This document shows, piece after piece, positions 1 through 10,469 of a stretch of 64,000 bases of DNA. The DNA is from Cryptosporidium bovis (taxonomy: Eukaryota; Apicomplexa; Conoidasida; Eucoccidiorida; Cryptosporidiidae), in the NCBI GenBank assembly GCA_009768925.2, contig VHIT02000018.1, forward strand, positions 124,001 to 188,000, read 5' to 3'. The position numbers and the translations under genes were made by a program. Position 1 is the first letter of the stretch, and each line of letters starts with the position of its first letter. Below the pieces are notes generated by a model. It was not told the DNA's origin. It ran no database searches and saw only the letters and a program-made list of their open reading frames with translations.

Positions 1-1
1 T

Positions 2-1757
2 TTAAGTACTGTAAACTTTTCTATTGAATTGTTTTCAACAATATTATCAAATCACGGAATTAATATTTCTGATATATCAGTATTATATTCCAGAAATTAT
101 ACATTAAATGGACTATTTAGATGTAATATTCTTAATAATGGCATAGATGTTGATTTTTTTTTTGCTTTAGGAAAGCAATGGTTAGACTAAAGTCGCTTGC
201 GTCAGAATTTGCTAGAGTTGTTTGAAAAAGACGATTCCAATATGATAAAGATAGCTGAATCCTTATTGAATTTAATATAACATTGTGGGATATAGTGAAC
301 AATACTCAAAATCAAGTACGACACCAAATTATTCAAAAAGATTCTGTTGTTTATGTGGAGTTTATAAAGAGTTACTGAACAAGGTTCTTTCTTCTATTTC
401 CAGGAAGGGATTCTGACGAATTTTTTCCGAGATTTCGCATTTTTAAGGACAATCCTTGGAACTGTAGACAATTTCCAGAACAGTCAATGGAAATCCTTCA
501 ATATTGGTTTTCTAAAGTGCCTCTAAGTTATTTATGAGCAGAACAAATGCGATACACTATTTTATTGAACTCAGATTAAATATGTTTATAACGAAAACAG
601 GAATATTAAGGACGCCTCATTTTTCCTGCACAAAGTAATACTAATATCACAATAGGTATTCTCAGACTAGTTTTTCGATCGACTTTAAATTTTTTCGAAC
701 TTCATGGAACAAATAAGGAGTAATATAACGAATTACTCTAATTTACTACTAATATTAAACTCAATTCCTTATTTATGGTGTAGTTAATTCATCGAAGAAG
801 TCTACTAGACATGGATTCAAACAATGGTTTCTCACAAGTACAACAAATGAAATCGGATTTCGATTTTTTTAAAGAAACACATTTAATACAAACATTTAAG
901 GATTAATTATTCTATCAAAATTCATTGTGCAACAAAAATTCGAGATGGTGCCATCTGTTTCTTAGATTATCAGTTCTGCAGATCTGATACCAAGTTCAAG
1001 TGGAACGTCTAATTCGTTTTTATCTTTGAGAGTTAAAAGAAATTCAAACTCAAGATTCGTCAGAATGACTGTTATTTTAAAATAATTCAACAAAACAACT
1101 CAAAGCATCTTTCGTTGATAAGGGAGGAATTCAAAAAGGACTTTGAATTTTGCCTCTGAAATTTTTAATATGTATTTTGAGATGTTCAAGTATTCAAGAA
1201 CAATGGGTTATTTTTATTTGAGCCTTATTCATCTGAATATGTAACATTGCTTGTTTTTACTAAATAAAGCAATCCGGAAAAGAAAATGAGACAACTTTAC
1301 GTACCATTCTCGATAACGGTGGATCAATTTGATTCCATGATAGAAGTCATTACCGCTCCTGGAGTTTATTACCAATCTAAAATCAATTCGGACCTTTTAA
1401 AGGTAATTTCGAGCTAATTTGTGAGCATAGACTCCTGAAATTTTTTTCGGAAGAACTTTTACTTGCTTTTGCAGAAATGAAAGTTTCAATATTGATATTT
1501 TAATAGAGTCTTCTAGATGCCAGAATAGATTCACAAAAAACAGCACTACCATAATGATGCCATAGGGTGCTGCAAAGGGCTTTGATATTTCTGATTAGAG
1601 AGAGCTTTTATTTTTTACAGCGGAATCTGATATAGTCCCAACAAAAGCTTTATACAGTTAAGAATTTTTAATTGAGAGTTTTTGAATTGATCCCAACTAC
1701 ATAAACCTGTTCAATTTATTGCTACCCTCCGAGTATAAGGAAATAAAGGTTAAATAA
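2..1757 (+). pseudogene. decayed protein gene, 3' part, family not recognised
   Basis: No intact frame exists here, yet protein-like stretches follow one another on the + strand. Frame 2 is open from the window edge to a stop at 278, broken once at 188. Frame 1 reads convincingly from 379 to 987 but is cut by about nine stops (for example 535, 607, 721, 739, 781). Frame 3 continues from 987 to about 1240, frame 2 from 1286 to 1415, and frame 3 from about 1500 to a final stop at 1755-1757. Sample pieces are FFPRFRIFKDNPWN, NITIGILRLVFRSTLNFF and DPNYINLFNLLLPSEYKE. The mixed residue composition is unlike random AT-rich translation. At least three frame changes and many stops point to a dead gene. 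An intron-rich live gene is less likely because the open pieces are not bounded by consistent splice sites. I do not recognise the family. Confidence 0.6.
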
Positions 1758-2258
1758 ATTGTTGCCTGTTGTAATTAAAAAATCAAATGGATTTGTACAG
1801 AAACAACTGTTTTTAAACAGTTTTTTTAAATCTTAATTAATTGATATTAATATTCCCTCTTACTACTATTTTCACAAGGGATAAATAAACACGTACTTGA
1901 AATATTTAAACATGCAATTGCACTCACGTTATTTTATTGTGAATTGCGAGTGGATCCTTATGTATCCTAATTTTTGATTTATAGAGTTTTTTATAAAACG
2001 GTATATGTTCCTATTTCGTGCGTTGTTATTTTTAGGTAGTTTAATTTGCAATTGATGTTATTATTCACTACCTTTGTTGCTGTTACTATAAGAGATGATA
2101 TTTGGTATTTGAAGTCTACCATTCGCCCTCCATTTTGTAACAACCTGTTTGTATACCACTTCTATTAATTTTTTTCATTTGTTTCATTCGAATGTCTTGA
2201 AATCAAAATTACGAGCTTTATATTATTTAAGTTAAATTTGATAACCGATCGCAGTAGA
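1758..2258. other. intergenic: decayed gene to tRNA
   Basis: AT-rich non-coding stretch between the decayed gene and the tRNA. Apart from the 8-bp inverted repeat at 1805-1822 I see no coding frame, RNA fold or recognisable element. Confidence 0.5.
1805..1822. repeat. short inverted repeat followed by T-run
   Basis: AACTGTTT and AAACAGTT form a perfect 8-bp inverted repeat around a 2-base centre, followed on the + strand by a run of T. It lies about 50 bases beyond the last stop of the decayed gene. It could be a relic of its 3' processing region or a chance palindrome in AT-rich DNA. Confidence 0.3.
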
Positions 2259-2341
2259 GACAGTGTGGCCGAGTGGTCTAAGGCGTCAGACTTGAAATCT
2301 GATGTGGTCTCCACGCGCAGGTTCAAATCCTGCCACTGTCG
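2259..2341 (+). tRNA. tRNA-Ser (anticodon UGA)
   Basis: A complete class II tRNA cloverleaf can be read. The acceptor stem GACAGTG pairs with CACTGTC near the 3' end, leaving discriminator G at 2341. The D arm carries GGCCGAGTGGTCTAAGGC, the usual internal A-box sequence. The anticodon stem TCAGA/TCTGA encloses the loop CTTGAAA, giving anticodon TGA, which reads UCA serine codons. A long variable arm follows, as expected for tRNA-Ser. The T arm GGTTCAAATCC matches the B box. No intron is present, and the CCA end is not encoded, as normal in eukaryotes. Confidence 0.95.
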
Positions 2342-2342
2342 C

Positions 2343-2348
2343 TTTTTT
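2343..2348 (+). terminator. RNA polymerase III terminator of tRNA-Ser
   Basis: A run of six T starts two bases after the discriminator base of the tRNA, the standard Pol III stop signal. Confidence 0.85.
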
Positions 2349-2790
2349 CCGATGAAAGTCCCCCAAGTCCTATAGCGTAAAATTTGCCTGTAATGTGTGC
2401 CATATCATTCAGAATTAACCGTACTAGAGGAATTTTCTATTTTATGTGCGTGTCTAACGATACTCGGATTTATTTTCACTTTGTAAATGCATCTACTTTA
2501 GTGTACCGACTCAAAAAAAAAGATATTTGATAACCTGGGTGAGTAATTAAAAAAAGCGTTCGAGTATATGTTATAGAGAAAGAGTAGAAGCTATATTTCA
2601 AACATTGGTACTACACCATCTAATTTTCATTTTTAGTTGTGAATAAATTTTTTTTTTTGAATTAAACCTTAAAGGAGAGCAACGACATTTGTACCGGGAA
2701 ACTTAAATATATAATTTTTTTTTCTCCGTTTTAAAGAAACCATACAATTTAGCAATAAATGATAGCCATAAGATTAAAAGATGATTTAAT
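2349..2790. other. intergenic: tRNA to secreted-protein gene
   Basis: This stretch holds the 5' flank of the gene starting at 2791. It has several A and T tracts, for example around 2512 and 2648, and an ATATAATTTT stretch near 2711. I find no GGCGC or GTGGGG element and no extra gene. Confidence 0.4.
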
Positions 2791-5700
2791 ATGATATCTA
2801 GTAAAAATATATTGGCATTATTTATCCCTTTATTCTTAATAAAGATTATATTTACAGATTTACATGTAGCATGTGAAAAAAATGTAAAGGAAATATTGGT
2901 TGATAACGAAAATTTAGAAATAGGTAATAAAAGTCAGAGCATCAGTTCCAAAGTGGAAACAACAATTCCAACGAATTTTATGGATCAATCTCTTAATAAC
3001 ATACTTGAATTGGATATACAGGACCAATGCAACCAGCTATGGTCATTAATAAAGAAAATAACTCAAGAAGTATCAAAAATAGCAAAAATCCATAAAGAAT
3101 TCGCACTGTTTCTTTCAAAGGAGGGAATTAATGATAATTTGTTACATTATGACGAAATATATAAGCAGTCTCTAAAAATATTATCAAAAAACAATACAAG
3201 CGCAAATATATCGAATAGAATGGACGAGTATCTGGATTTAGCCTCGGAATATATGTTCATTTCTGTAGACGAAAAGGAAGAAAAAGCCAAAATAAACATA
3301 TGTGAGGGCAATTTTCATTCTTCAATGAGAGAATTTTTTCAGATTAGAAAGGAGTATAAAAAATTCCTAACAAATATAGACCTGTGTACTAAGAAACAGA
3401 AAAGAACGATTAAAAATGGGTTGGCTGGGATAAATACACTATTGTATCTTGCTCAATCTTTAAATGGAAATACTAATCCGGTAAATCAGGAGGATAATGA
3501 GTATTTGAAAGGTACACTAAAAAAATATCAAGCAGATGATTCAAGTTCACAATTCGCAAGTACATTAAAAAAATTTCAGAACATATGCGATGTAGGGATA
3601 ATAAATGAAAACGAAATGTCTAGAGAAAAGAAATTGAGATGGCTAAAGAAGAATATGCAATCAATAATAAAGTCATTGAATGCAATTGAAGAACTAATAA
3701 ATAAGATAACATTAAAAAATGTAAAGAATTTTATAAACTGTATAAGTCATTTTCAGGGATTCAACTCAATTAATAAAACAGCAGGTGGTTTTATGGAAGC
3801 AATTGGTGAATTAATATTGAGTCACTGTAATAATAGAAAAAACATCTTGAATGTAATAATATTTAGATACTCCTCAAATGTTTTAAATAAATATGTACTA
3901 AATAATAAGATATTTTCCCTTTGGTTGTTCATACAAAACAGAGTGACATCTATACAAGCTTTATTTTCAATCTTGAACGGTTCTAATGAACTGATTTCGA
4001 GAGTGAATTCGTGTATTTCTATGGAAAATTTAGCAGAAATTATATCGAGATGTTCAGAAGTCTTAAGAAAGGCAGCATCAAGTTGGGACATTTTTTATTC
4101 GAGTGAAAATGATTCAATAATGAATAAAATACAAAAACAGGCATTAAATGAAATGAATCGATACAGTTTAAGTTTTCGAAATAATAATAAGGACTTGATT
4201 CATCTGGATTGGGATTGGCTTTCATTAAATATTGAAACGATAATAAGGAAATCAGAAGATTCATTTAGGAAGTTAATTAGGGATAATATCGAAGAACCAC
4301 TTTCAGTTTGTTCGAAAAGCTTGAGTCCGGTTTACAAATCACTAGTTTCTGAGTTTAAACCAACCAAAACAATAAACGAAAAAGATGAAAATAAGATTAC
4401 GAATAAATACAATAGTAAGGTAAACGAGGTTTTAAGCAATCTTTCGAGACAACAACAATCAATATCATCATTTAAAAATATGTTTTTATGGCCTCGAAAT
4501 AATGCTACAGTATTTTCTGCTATATCAATGTACAATAGAACGGATAAATTACTAAAGTCGTTAAATACAACTACTCAATACCCTGTGAATTCTTTATTTA
4601 ATCGGTCAATATCTTCTGATATGCTTTTCCATCAAATTACCATTTCAGAAGGGTTTATAAATTTGTACAATAACATTAAGACAAGATTTGACTGGGACCT
4701 AAAAACATTCCAGAATGATTTTGGATATATGAAAAAAGTATCTTGTGATGTAGAAAATGAGGATACAATTGAACATCCAATATTGAAAATTAATTACGAG
4801 AATCCTTTGAAACCCGGGCAATGGTTTCTAAATTCCCTTGAATTCTACAACTTGTTCAATATTAAATTCAATAAAATAAATAAGATAATTGATTCAGCAA
4901 TTACATTTAGGCTTCAATTTGTGGAACAGTGGGCAGATATAATAAATAAATTAATAATAAATATTAGTAATCCAATTGCTTTTATAATAAGCAAAAACTC
5001 AGAGGAGGCTTTTACATATTATCTTCAGGATCAAATCAATATTTCTCGTGAGTTTTCAAGTATAATTGAGGGGAATACCTCGATATTAGAATTTATAAAT
5101 GAGGTTGACAAGTCATTGAGTGATCTAAACACTGATATGTTTGTCTCAAAGTTTGAGACTCAAAATGAACCGAAAATAGATGAATCATATCGTTCAGATG
5201 ACGAATTTTCTTCTGTTTCTGAAATAAATGAGTATTTATTTGATTTGAAAAAAAGAATTGAGAAATTCTGTGCTGAGGGTTCACATAATGTAAATATTAA
5301 AAGTATAAAGGCAATTTGCAAAAGCATATACCTTGTATATATGACTATTGAAAAAAATATTAGAGAGGTGACACCCAAATTACAAAAGTTATTCACTGAT
5401 TTAGATAAACAAAAAGTAGACCTACTTAAATTAGATTCAATAATTCAAAACTGTATATCTCTAGATAAGAAAGTAGATAGAGTCAAGTGTTGGGCACCAA
5501 ATCAATTTTTAGAGTTACCTATCAGGCGAACAATTCAAATTAGAAAAGTAATGACAGAATCCTTAAGAGAAGTAATTAGAACAAAAATATTAGACCAATC
5601 AAATTATATAGAGAAATATATAAACATAAATTTTGAGAATTCTCTCATTTTTGAAAATAAAAGTGTAAAAACCGTAACCCAAGAAGTGGCTTTAGACGAT

Positions 5701-7251
5701 CAAGATAATAATAATAAAATAGTTGAAAGGTTTTCTATTTTATTAAAACTTACTGATGAAATTATGTATTACATTATGAATGAATTAAATTCATTGGAGA
5801 GTACTTATATAAATTACTATAAAAATCAAATACAAGAATTATCAAATTCCTCGAAGGCTTTAATGTATAGTTTTGTTAAATTAACATCAATGAAGGTGGT
5901 TTTGATTCACAACTATGGAAAGCCAAATATATTTCAAAAAATATTCAGATTTCCTAAATTGTTGCTTTCTAAAAAGGAGGTGATTGATATTGAAAATCTG
6001 ACTAGTGGGTATAAAACCATTGTAAATAACAATGTAACATTCTCAGACGACCTTTGCGATTACATAAAAAGAAATATGATGTTGGCAAATAATCATACAT
6101 TTATTTTAAATAAGTTTTTAAGAACACTATCTAATACAAAACATAAATTAGAGGGAATAACATCAGTATTATTGGAAAACCCTAATAGATTCATTAATTC
6201 CAGTCTAAAGAATGAAATTGAATTAAACAAATATAGTGTTATGCAACAGAAGACATTCTTTATTTTGAGTGAATCAGATAAGTTTTTAAAATTAGGAAAT
6301 GTTGAAAATTTCAGATATTTAACTATTAGAAATATGACTTTAAATGTTTCAGATACAATGGCAAAACTTTCTGATGAAATTAACTCAAAAGAACTTGAAC
6401 TTGAGAAAAAAGAGGAAGCTATGGCAAATACAAATTGTTTCAGACGTTGGAGATGGAGGAGAAGGCTTAAAAAAAGAAATAAAAAGAACATTAGTAAAAA
6501 AGATACCGGAAAGCCAATAAAGACCCACAAATCAAAAGGTTATTCAAGAAAACTACAAGAAATAAAAAAGGAAGCAAATAAAAAATTAAATAATTTCTTA
6601 TTGAAAACAGTTGTGTTTGATGATTTGGGAACACGACATGACGCTAATAAAATTAATGAATCTGTATTGGAAGATGAAAATGATGAATACTCGGATAAGA
6701 GCGATATTAGTGATTTAGAGAGTTTTCAATTTGATGATTATTATAAATTCGATAATAGAATAGGATATTATAATCCAAAAAATCATGTCAATGATGAAGT
6801 ATCTTATGACCTTGATACTGGAGGTCATACCGATACAAAAAGAAAAGTAAATCCTGTTTTGGTTAAAATAGGTTCCACAGTAGAATTGGCTTTCAAAGTT
6901 AACGATTTTATTAAGCAATATAAGGAAATAAAAAATTCGCTGAAAGAAGGAGCAGATTTGGGACCAGAAGGCTCTGGAGTTAATTTGATGGCCTTCTTTA
7001 GCGTTCTAAATGCAATTTCAGGTGGCCCTGGAGATGACGTTGAGGCAATGTTCGGTTCCACAAGTCAAGATGAGAATGTATTTGGAGATGCGAGTATACT
7101 TGGACAATTGCGTTTGTCAGATGAACCTGATAACAACAGATCTGAAAGTGAGGGGGTTAAAAAGAGACTAGAGTCGATGGATATTTCGTATGATGATTTC
7201 AGACAAAAAATTGAACTTGAACTTAGGGGGGAAGACTTCGATTTTGATTAA
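2791..7251 (+). CDS. large secreted protein, function unknown
   Basis: A 1486-residue intronless protein. Residues 1 to about 28 form a signal peptide: a short start, the hydrophobic run LALFIPLFLIKIIF, then polar residues. No later membrane segment is evident, so the product probably enters the secretory pathway and is secreted or lumenal. The body is rich in Asn, Lys, Ile and Ser with many helix-prone stretches, and cysteines are sparse. Around residues 1217-1265 lies a very basic block including RRWRWRRRLKKRNKK. It is followed by an acidic Asp/Glu-rich segment (about 1278-1330) and an acidic end, DFDFD. I recognise no named family. Large lineage-specific secreted proteins are common in apicomplexans, so an extracellular or parasitophorous role is possible but unproven. 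The start is supported by the signal peptide. Confidence 0.85.
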   Translation: MISSKNILALFIPLFLIKIIFTDLHVACEKNVKEILVDNENLEIGNKSQSISSKVETTIPTNFMDQSLNNILELDIQDQCNQLWSLIKKITQEVSKIAKIHKEFALFLSKEGINDNLLHYDEIYKQSLKILSKNNTSANISNRMDEYLDLASEYMFISVDEKEEKAKINICEGNFHSSMREFFQIRKEYKKFLTNIDLCTKKQKRTIKNGLAGINTLLYLAQSLNGNTNPVNQEDNEYLKGTLKKYQADDSSSQFASTLKKFQNICDVGIINENEMSREKKLRWLKKNMQSIIKSLNAIEELINKITLKNVKNFINCISHFQGFNSINKTAGGFMEAIGELILSHCNNRKNILNVIIFRYSSNVLNKYVLNNKIFSLWLFIQNRVTSIQALFSILNGSNELISRVNSCISMENLAEIISRCSEVLRKAASSWDIFYSSENDSIMNKIQKQALNEMNRYSLSFRNNNKDLIHLDWDWLSLNIETIIRKSEDSFRKLIRDNIEEPLSVCSKSLSPVYKSLVSEFKPTKTINEKDENKITNKYNSKVNEVLSNLSRQQQSISSFKNMFLWPRNNATVFSAISMYNRTDKLLKSLNTTTQYPVNSLFNRSISSDMLFHQITISEGFINLYNNIKTRFDWDLKTFQNDFGYMKKVSCDVENEDTIEHPILKINYENPLKPGQWFLNSLEFYNLFNIKFNKINKIIDSAITFRLQFVEQWADIINKLIINISNPIAFIISKNSEEAFTYYLQDQINISREFSSIIEGNTSILEFINEVDKSLSDLNTDMFVSKFETQNEPKIDESYRSDDEFSSVSEINEYLFDLKKRIEKFCAEGSHNVNIKSIKAICKSIYLVYMTIEKNIREVTPKLQKLFTDLDKQKVDLLKLDSIIQNCISLDKKVDRVKCWAPNQFLELPIRRTIQIRKVMTESLREVIRTKILDQSNYIEKYININFENSLIFENKSVKTVTQEVALDDQDNNNKIVERFSILLKLTDEIMYYIMNELNSLESTYINYYKNQIQELSNSSKALMYSFVKLTSMKVVLIHNYGKPNIFQKIFRFPKLLLSKKEVIDIENLTSGYKTIVNNNVTFSDDLCDYIKRNMMLANNHTFILNKFLRTLSNTKHKLEGITSVLLENPNRFINSSLKNEIELNKYSVMQQKTFFILSESDKFLKLGNVENFRYLTIRNMTLNVSDTMAKLSDEINSKELELEKKEEAMANTNCFRRWRWRRRLKKRNKKNISKKDTGKPIKTHKSKGYSRKLQEIKKEANKKLNNFLLKTVVFDDLGTRHDANKINESVLEDENDEYSDKSDISDLESFQFDDYYKFDNRIGYYNPKNHVNDEVSYDLDTGGHTDTKRKVNPVLVKIGSTVELAFKVNDFIKQYKEIKNSLKEGADLGPEGSGVNLMAFFSVLNAISGGPGDDVEAMFGSTSQDENVFGDASILGQLRLSDEPDNNRSESEGVKKRLESMDISYDDFRQKIELELRGEDFDFD

Positions 7252-7421
7252 TAAAAAAATGTTTTAAGTTTAGGATTTGTAACAGCACCATTAGGTGGTT
7301 TAACAATTTTGATAGTTCACCTTTAATATATTGTTATTTTTATATATAGTATTATTGTTAGCCTTCGAATTATATAGCGAATTATTTCATATTAATATCC
7401 TTAAAGGTAATTACTTTCATT

Positions 7422-8071
7422 TTAGTCTGTCATTCCCGGAACTTTGTTTATCAATTTTTTTCGCCTTGGTTTTTTGTTTATAGGTTTAGGCATGTTTTTC
7501 TTCGTCTCATCATTTTCGGAAGCACCCGTTTTTTTCTCGTAATCATTTCTCTTAGATTTTTTCTCGGTTACAATTTCCCATCCGCCTGAATCATGTTCAT
7601 CTATATCATAAGATAAACCTTGGACATAATTTGAAGAAGGAACTATTGGCACATCTTTTTTATTTGAATCTTCATATTCGTTATCACTACTTTCTGTATC
7701 TAGTTGCGGCATTTGTTTGAAGCTGCTCTTGTTTTTGTTTGCTTGTCTTGGAAATGTCTGAAAGCCTAGACTGTTATTTCCTGAACTTTTATTCTTATTA
7801 TCTGCAAGGTTATTACCTTTCCTATTTCGATTTGGTTTTTTCAACTGGAATAACAACGAATTAATGTTTGTTCTTATACCAAATGTATATATGATTTTTT
7901 ATAACTGCATCTTAATATGTGTTAAATAAAACATACCTTTTTCTTTGTCAATTCAGCAAAGCAAATATATGGAAATAGAACTGAAAGAGCTGCAATAACA
8001 AAGCAAATAAAAATGACTGTGGGATTCCCAACTAAAAGGTTATTTCTAATAAACTCGATCGCTCCAATCAT
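7422..8071 (-). CDS. small single-pass membrane protein with basic tail (two exons)
   Basis: The gene has two exons on the minus strand: 7937-8071 (45 codons) and 7422-7844 (140 residues plus stop). They are separated by a 92-base intron with donor GTATGT and acceptor TTCCAG. Reading through the intron would hit a stop after six codons. The 185-residue product starts MIGAIEFIRNN and has one hydrophobic helix at about residues 17-38, ending in KKK at the exon junction. The tail is long, charged and Asn/Lys-rich, with a GGWEIVTEKKS segment and a basic end. This topology fits a tail exposed to the cytosol from the ER or another membrane. I do not recognise a named family. The gene is divergent from the prenyltransferase gene, with 263 bases between starts. 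Without exon 1 the product would lose its membrane anchor. Confidence 0.75.
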
Positions 8072-8334
8072 TTCTTCCTAGTAGTTCTTATGATTTTTTT
8101 TAAATGTTAATTCCCCTTTTCTCCGCCAAATCAAATAAATAGGGGGTAAATTTAAAATTTTGAAAAAAGAGAAGGATAAATAATTTAAAAAACTATTAAG
8201 GAGCATTATACCGTCGAAAAAATCAGTTTGGTTTACTTGTTACCTTAATTCAGGTACATATTTGTATTTGAAAATTGAATAAAATTTTTAATAGCTTCTT
8301 TGCCTGACATAAATTTTAAGACTTAAAAACTGAA

Positions 8335-9480
8335 ATGAATGGCGATGGTAAAAAAAAACCTGATCATGATAAAGAAGGGTTGTTGATCAATAGAAATGAG
8401 GATTTCAGGAGGAATCTTGCACATGAAAGGAATAATTTTAAGGAAGGGAGTGATTTTTACGGGAATAAAGATGCAATCGGAAGTTGTAACTTGAGACGTG
8501 GTGATAATAGATTAAATGAATTGGACACGCTTATGAGGTATAGGGTAAATACTGGTGTATGCAGGTTCACTTTCAAACATGAAGATTATCGTTTGTTTTC
8601 AGAAATAAAAGAATATTTGGATAAGAAAGAATATACCTTAGAGACATTTGATATCTCAACAAAAGTTATCGAAATTAATCCACAGCACTATACATCATGG
8701 TATTTTAGAAGAAGAGTGATAGAAAAATTGCTTTTGAATGATTTTAAAGAAGAGAGAATAAAGTTTTTAAGGGGAGAGATGAACTTTGCGAGAAAAATGT
8801 GTTTGAGAGCTCCGAAATGTTATCAGAGTTGGTGGCATATCAGAAAAATAAGAGAGTGGATTGGGTTTGAAGAAGAAGAATTTAAGTTTTTGAATAAATT
8901 CCTAGAATTTGATTCAAAAAATATGTATGTGTGGGGGCATAGATCTTGGCTTATCAGGAAATACAATATAAATAATAGAGATATTCTAAGGAAAGAGCTA
9001 AAATTCACAACATTATTTATTGCAAGAGATTGCAGAAACAACAGTGCCTGGTGCTACAGAAACTCCTTGAATCTTGCTCTAAGGAGATTAAATGATCTAA
9101 GTGAATCTGACCTCTTAAGTGAGCTTGATTATATTATGTATTGGATTGGATTTGCCCCTAGAAATGGATCCGTATGGAATTATGTCATCTCTTTTTTTAG
9201 TAAGTTGTTAGTTCCTAAAAAAAGAACAAAAAGTCTCCACGGGTCGCTTTGCTTCGAACTCGCTCCAGTGGGGTTTAGAAGGTTAATTAATAATATTTTC
9301 AGCGAATTTAAATATAGTTGCTATCAAGTAGTGTATATCAAGGCATGTATTGAATATGAGTCAGGAAATTACGGCTTCGTAATAAAAGCATTTAAAATCC
9401 TCCAAGTAGTTGACTGTATTAGAAGGAGTTATTGGAAATGGAGAGAGGATTGCTTTCGCTCACAAATAGGTGATAATTAA
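8335..9480 (+). CDS. FNTA: protein farnesyl/geranylgeranyltransferase type I alpha subunit
   Basis: A 381-residue protein with five PPTA-type repeats built on the P-x-x-Y/x-x-x-W motif. They lie near residues 114-127 (INPQHYTSWYFRR), 159-171 (APKCYQSWWHIRK), 194-208 (KNMYVWGHRSWLIRK), 233-243 (CRNNSAWCYRN) and 274-283 (APRNGSVWNY). In known enzymes this alpha subunit pairs with a beta subunit to attach farnesyl or geranylgeranyl groups to C-terminal CaaX cysteines in the cytosol. The length fits the family. The first 80 or so residues are polar, lineage-specific and outside the repeats. Rab-GGTase alpha is an alternative, but it is usually longer. The 3' end faces the voltage-sensor gene, with only 63 bases between stops. 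Confidence 0.85.
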   Translation: MNGDGKKKPDHDKEGLLINRNEDFRRNLAHERNNFKEGSDFYGNKDAIGSCNLRRGDNRLNELDTLMRYRVNTGVCRFTFKHEDYRLFSEIKEYLDKKEYTLETFDISTKVIEINPQHYTSWYFRRRVIEKLLLNDFKEERIKFLRGEMNFARKMCLRAPKCYQSWWHIRKIREWIGFEEEEFKFLNKFLEFDSKNMYVWGHRSWLIRKYNINNRDILRKELKFTTLFIARDCRNNSAWCYRNSLNLALRRLNDLSESDLLSELDYIMYWIGFAPRNGSVWNYVISFFSKLLVPKKRTKSLHGSLCFELAPVGFRRLINNIFSEFKYSCYQVVYIKACIEYESGNYGFVIKAFKILQVVDCIRRSYWKWREDCFRSQIGDN

Positions 9481-9543
9481 TTAGCTATACAAAGGTAATT
9501 TAAATAAAGTAAAAAGTTGGTATGTGTATAAATAGGATAAATT

Positions 9544-10378
9544 CTAAACTATATCATTTCTGTTGGCAAAGTTAATAGAACTCTCCAAATTGTTTATTTG
9601 ATCAAAATCAATTGTTCCTTCAACAGACTGTTAAGTCAAATAGTTTGTTCATTAATTGATAAAACAACATATTCAATGTGTTGTTTTTTTTTAAAGTTGA
9701 GTTTTATAAGTTTTTAAAACAGATGAAATGTAAGTGAATTAAATGAGCATTTTCCCCAACTTAAACATACCTCCGTTTTACCCTTCATTCTGGATATTGT
9801 TAACACTCTCAACATTTGTAGAAAAAATCTACTAGATGTTAATATTTGTTCGAAAATATCTGTTACCTTGTGTTTATGTTATTTATTTTGTAACTATTAC
9901 TTGTTATTTTACAACTTACTATTTGATTGTTTTCTAAATGTTCAATATCGTTGTCAACAAATAGACGGTAAATATCCCCATTTAGAAACAGTAGAATCAA
10001 ACATGTTGTTGCAACCACAAAATCGAATACGTTGTTCAATGAATTAAAGAATCTTCTTCTCATTAAAAATAACTTAATTAAAACTTCAAATACCAGCGTT
10101 AATGTAATAAAAGTTTCCAGTAAAATACAAATTGCACTTCCAGATTGGTGCCTAAAGATGCCAATACATAAAACTAATACATTTAATAAAGATATTGCAA
10201 AATATAAATATTTTGAGAACTCGGAATAGTAGAGTCTCTTTACTATTGTTATGGCTTTTTCCTCGCATGTTAATGTTGGACTTAGCAATGAGAAATTGTG
10301 ATCTCTTACACTCCTGTTGATCTCTAAACTTTGAAACTCACTGCTAGATAAACCTACTGAATATCTGTGCATTTCCAT
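9544..10378 (-). CDS. stand-alone voltage-sensor domain protein (three exons)
   Basis: Three exons join in frame: 9920-10378, 9771-9866 and 9544-9627. The introns are 53 bases (donor GTAAGT, acceptor CAAG) and 143 bases (donor GTATGT, acceptor AACAG). The 212-residue product has four membrane helices. S1 is about 57-74. S2, about 82-105, contains VFEVLIKLF, the channel-type F-E-x-x-x-K pattern. S3, about 117-134, contains NNVFDFVV, the usual N..FDFVV pattern. Exon 2 supplies S4 (about 160-180) with Arg166, Arg173 and Arg179 in LRVLTISRMK. No pore helix or selectivity filter follows; the tail is a short acidic segment ending NRNDIV. So it resembles a voltage-gated channel sensor without the pore. 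Arginine spacing is wider than the every-third-residue pattern, so true voltage sensing is uncertain. Confidence 0.75.
9661..9687. repeat. 9-bp inverted repeat in intron 2 of the voltage-sensor gene
   Basis: AAAACAACA and TGTTGTTTT are perfectly complementary around a 9-base spacer and are followed on the + strand by more T. The repeat sits within the 143-base intron of the minus-strand gene and about 180 bases beyond the stop of the + strand prenyltransferase gene. It could affect splicing of the former or 3'-end formation of the latter. Confidence 0.4.
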
Positions 10379-10469
10379 ATTATCAAACCTAGTTATAGAT
10401 CATGATTATTTTTTTTCTTATATAATTTTTTTTTTCAAGCACACTAGGACTTATTTTTTTCATAAAATA

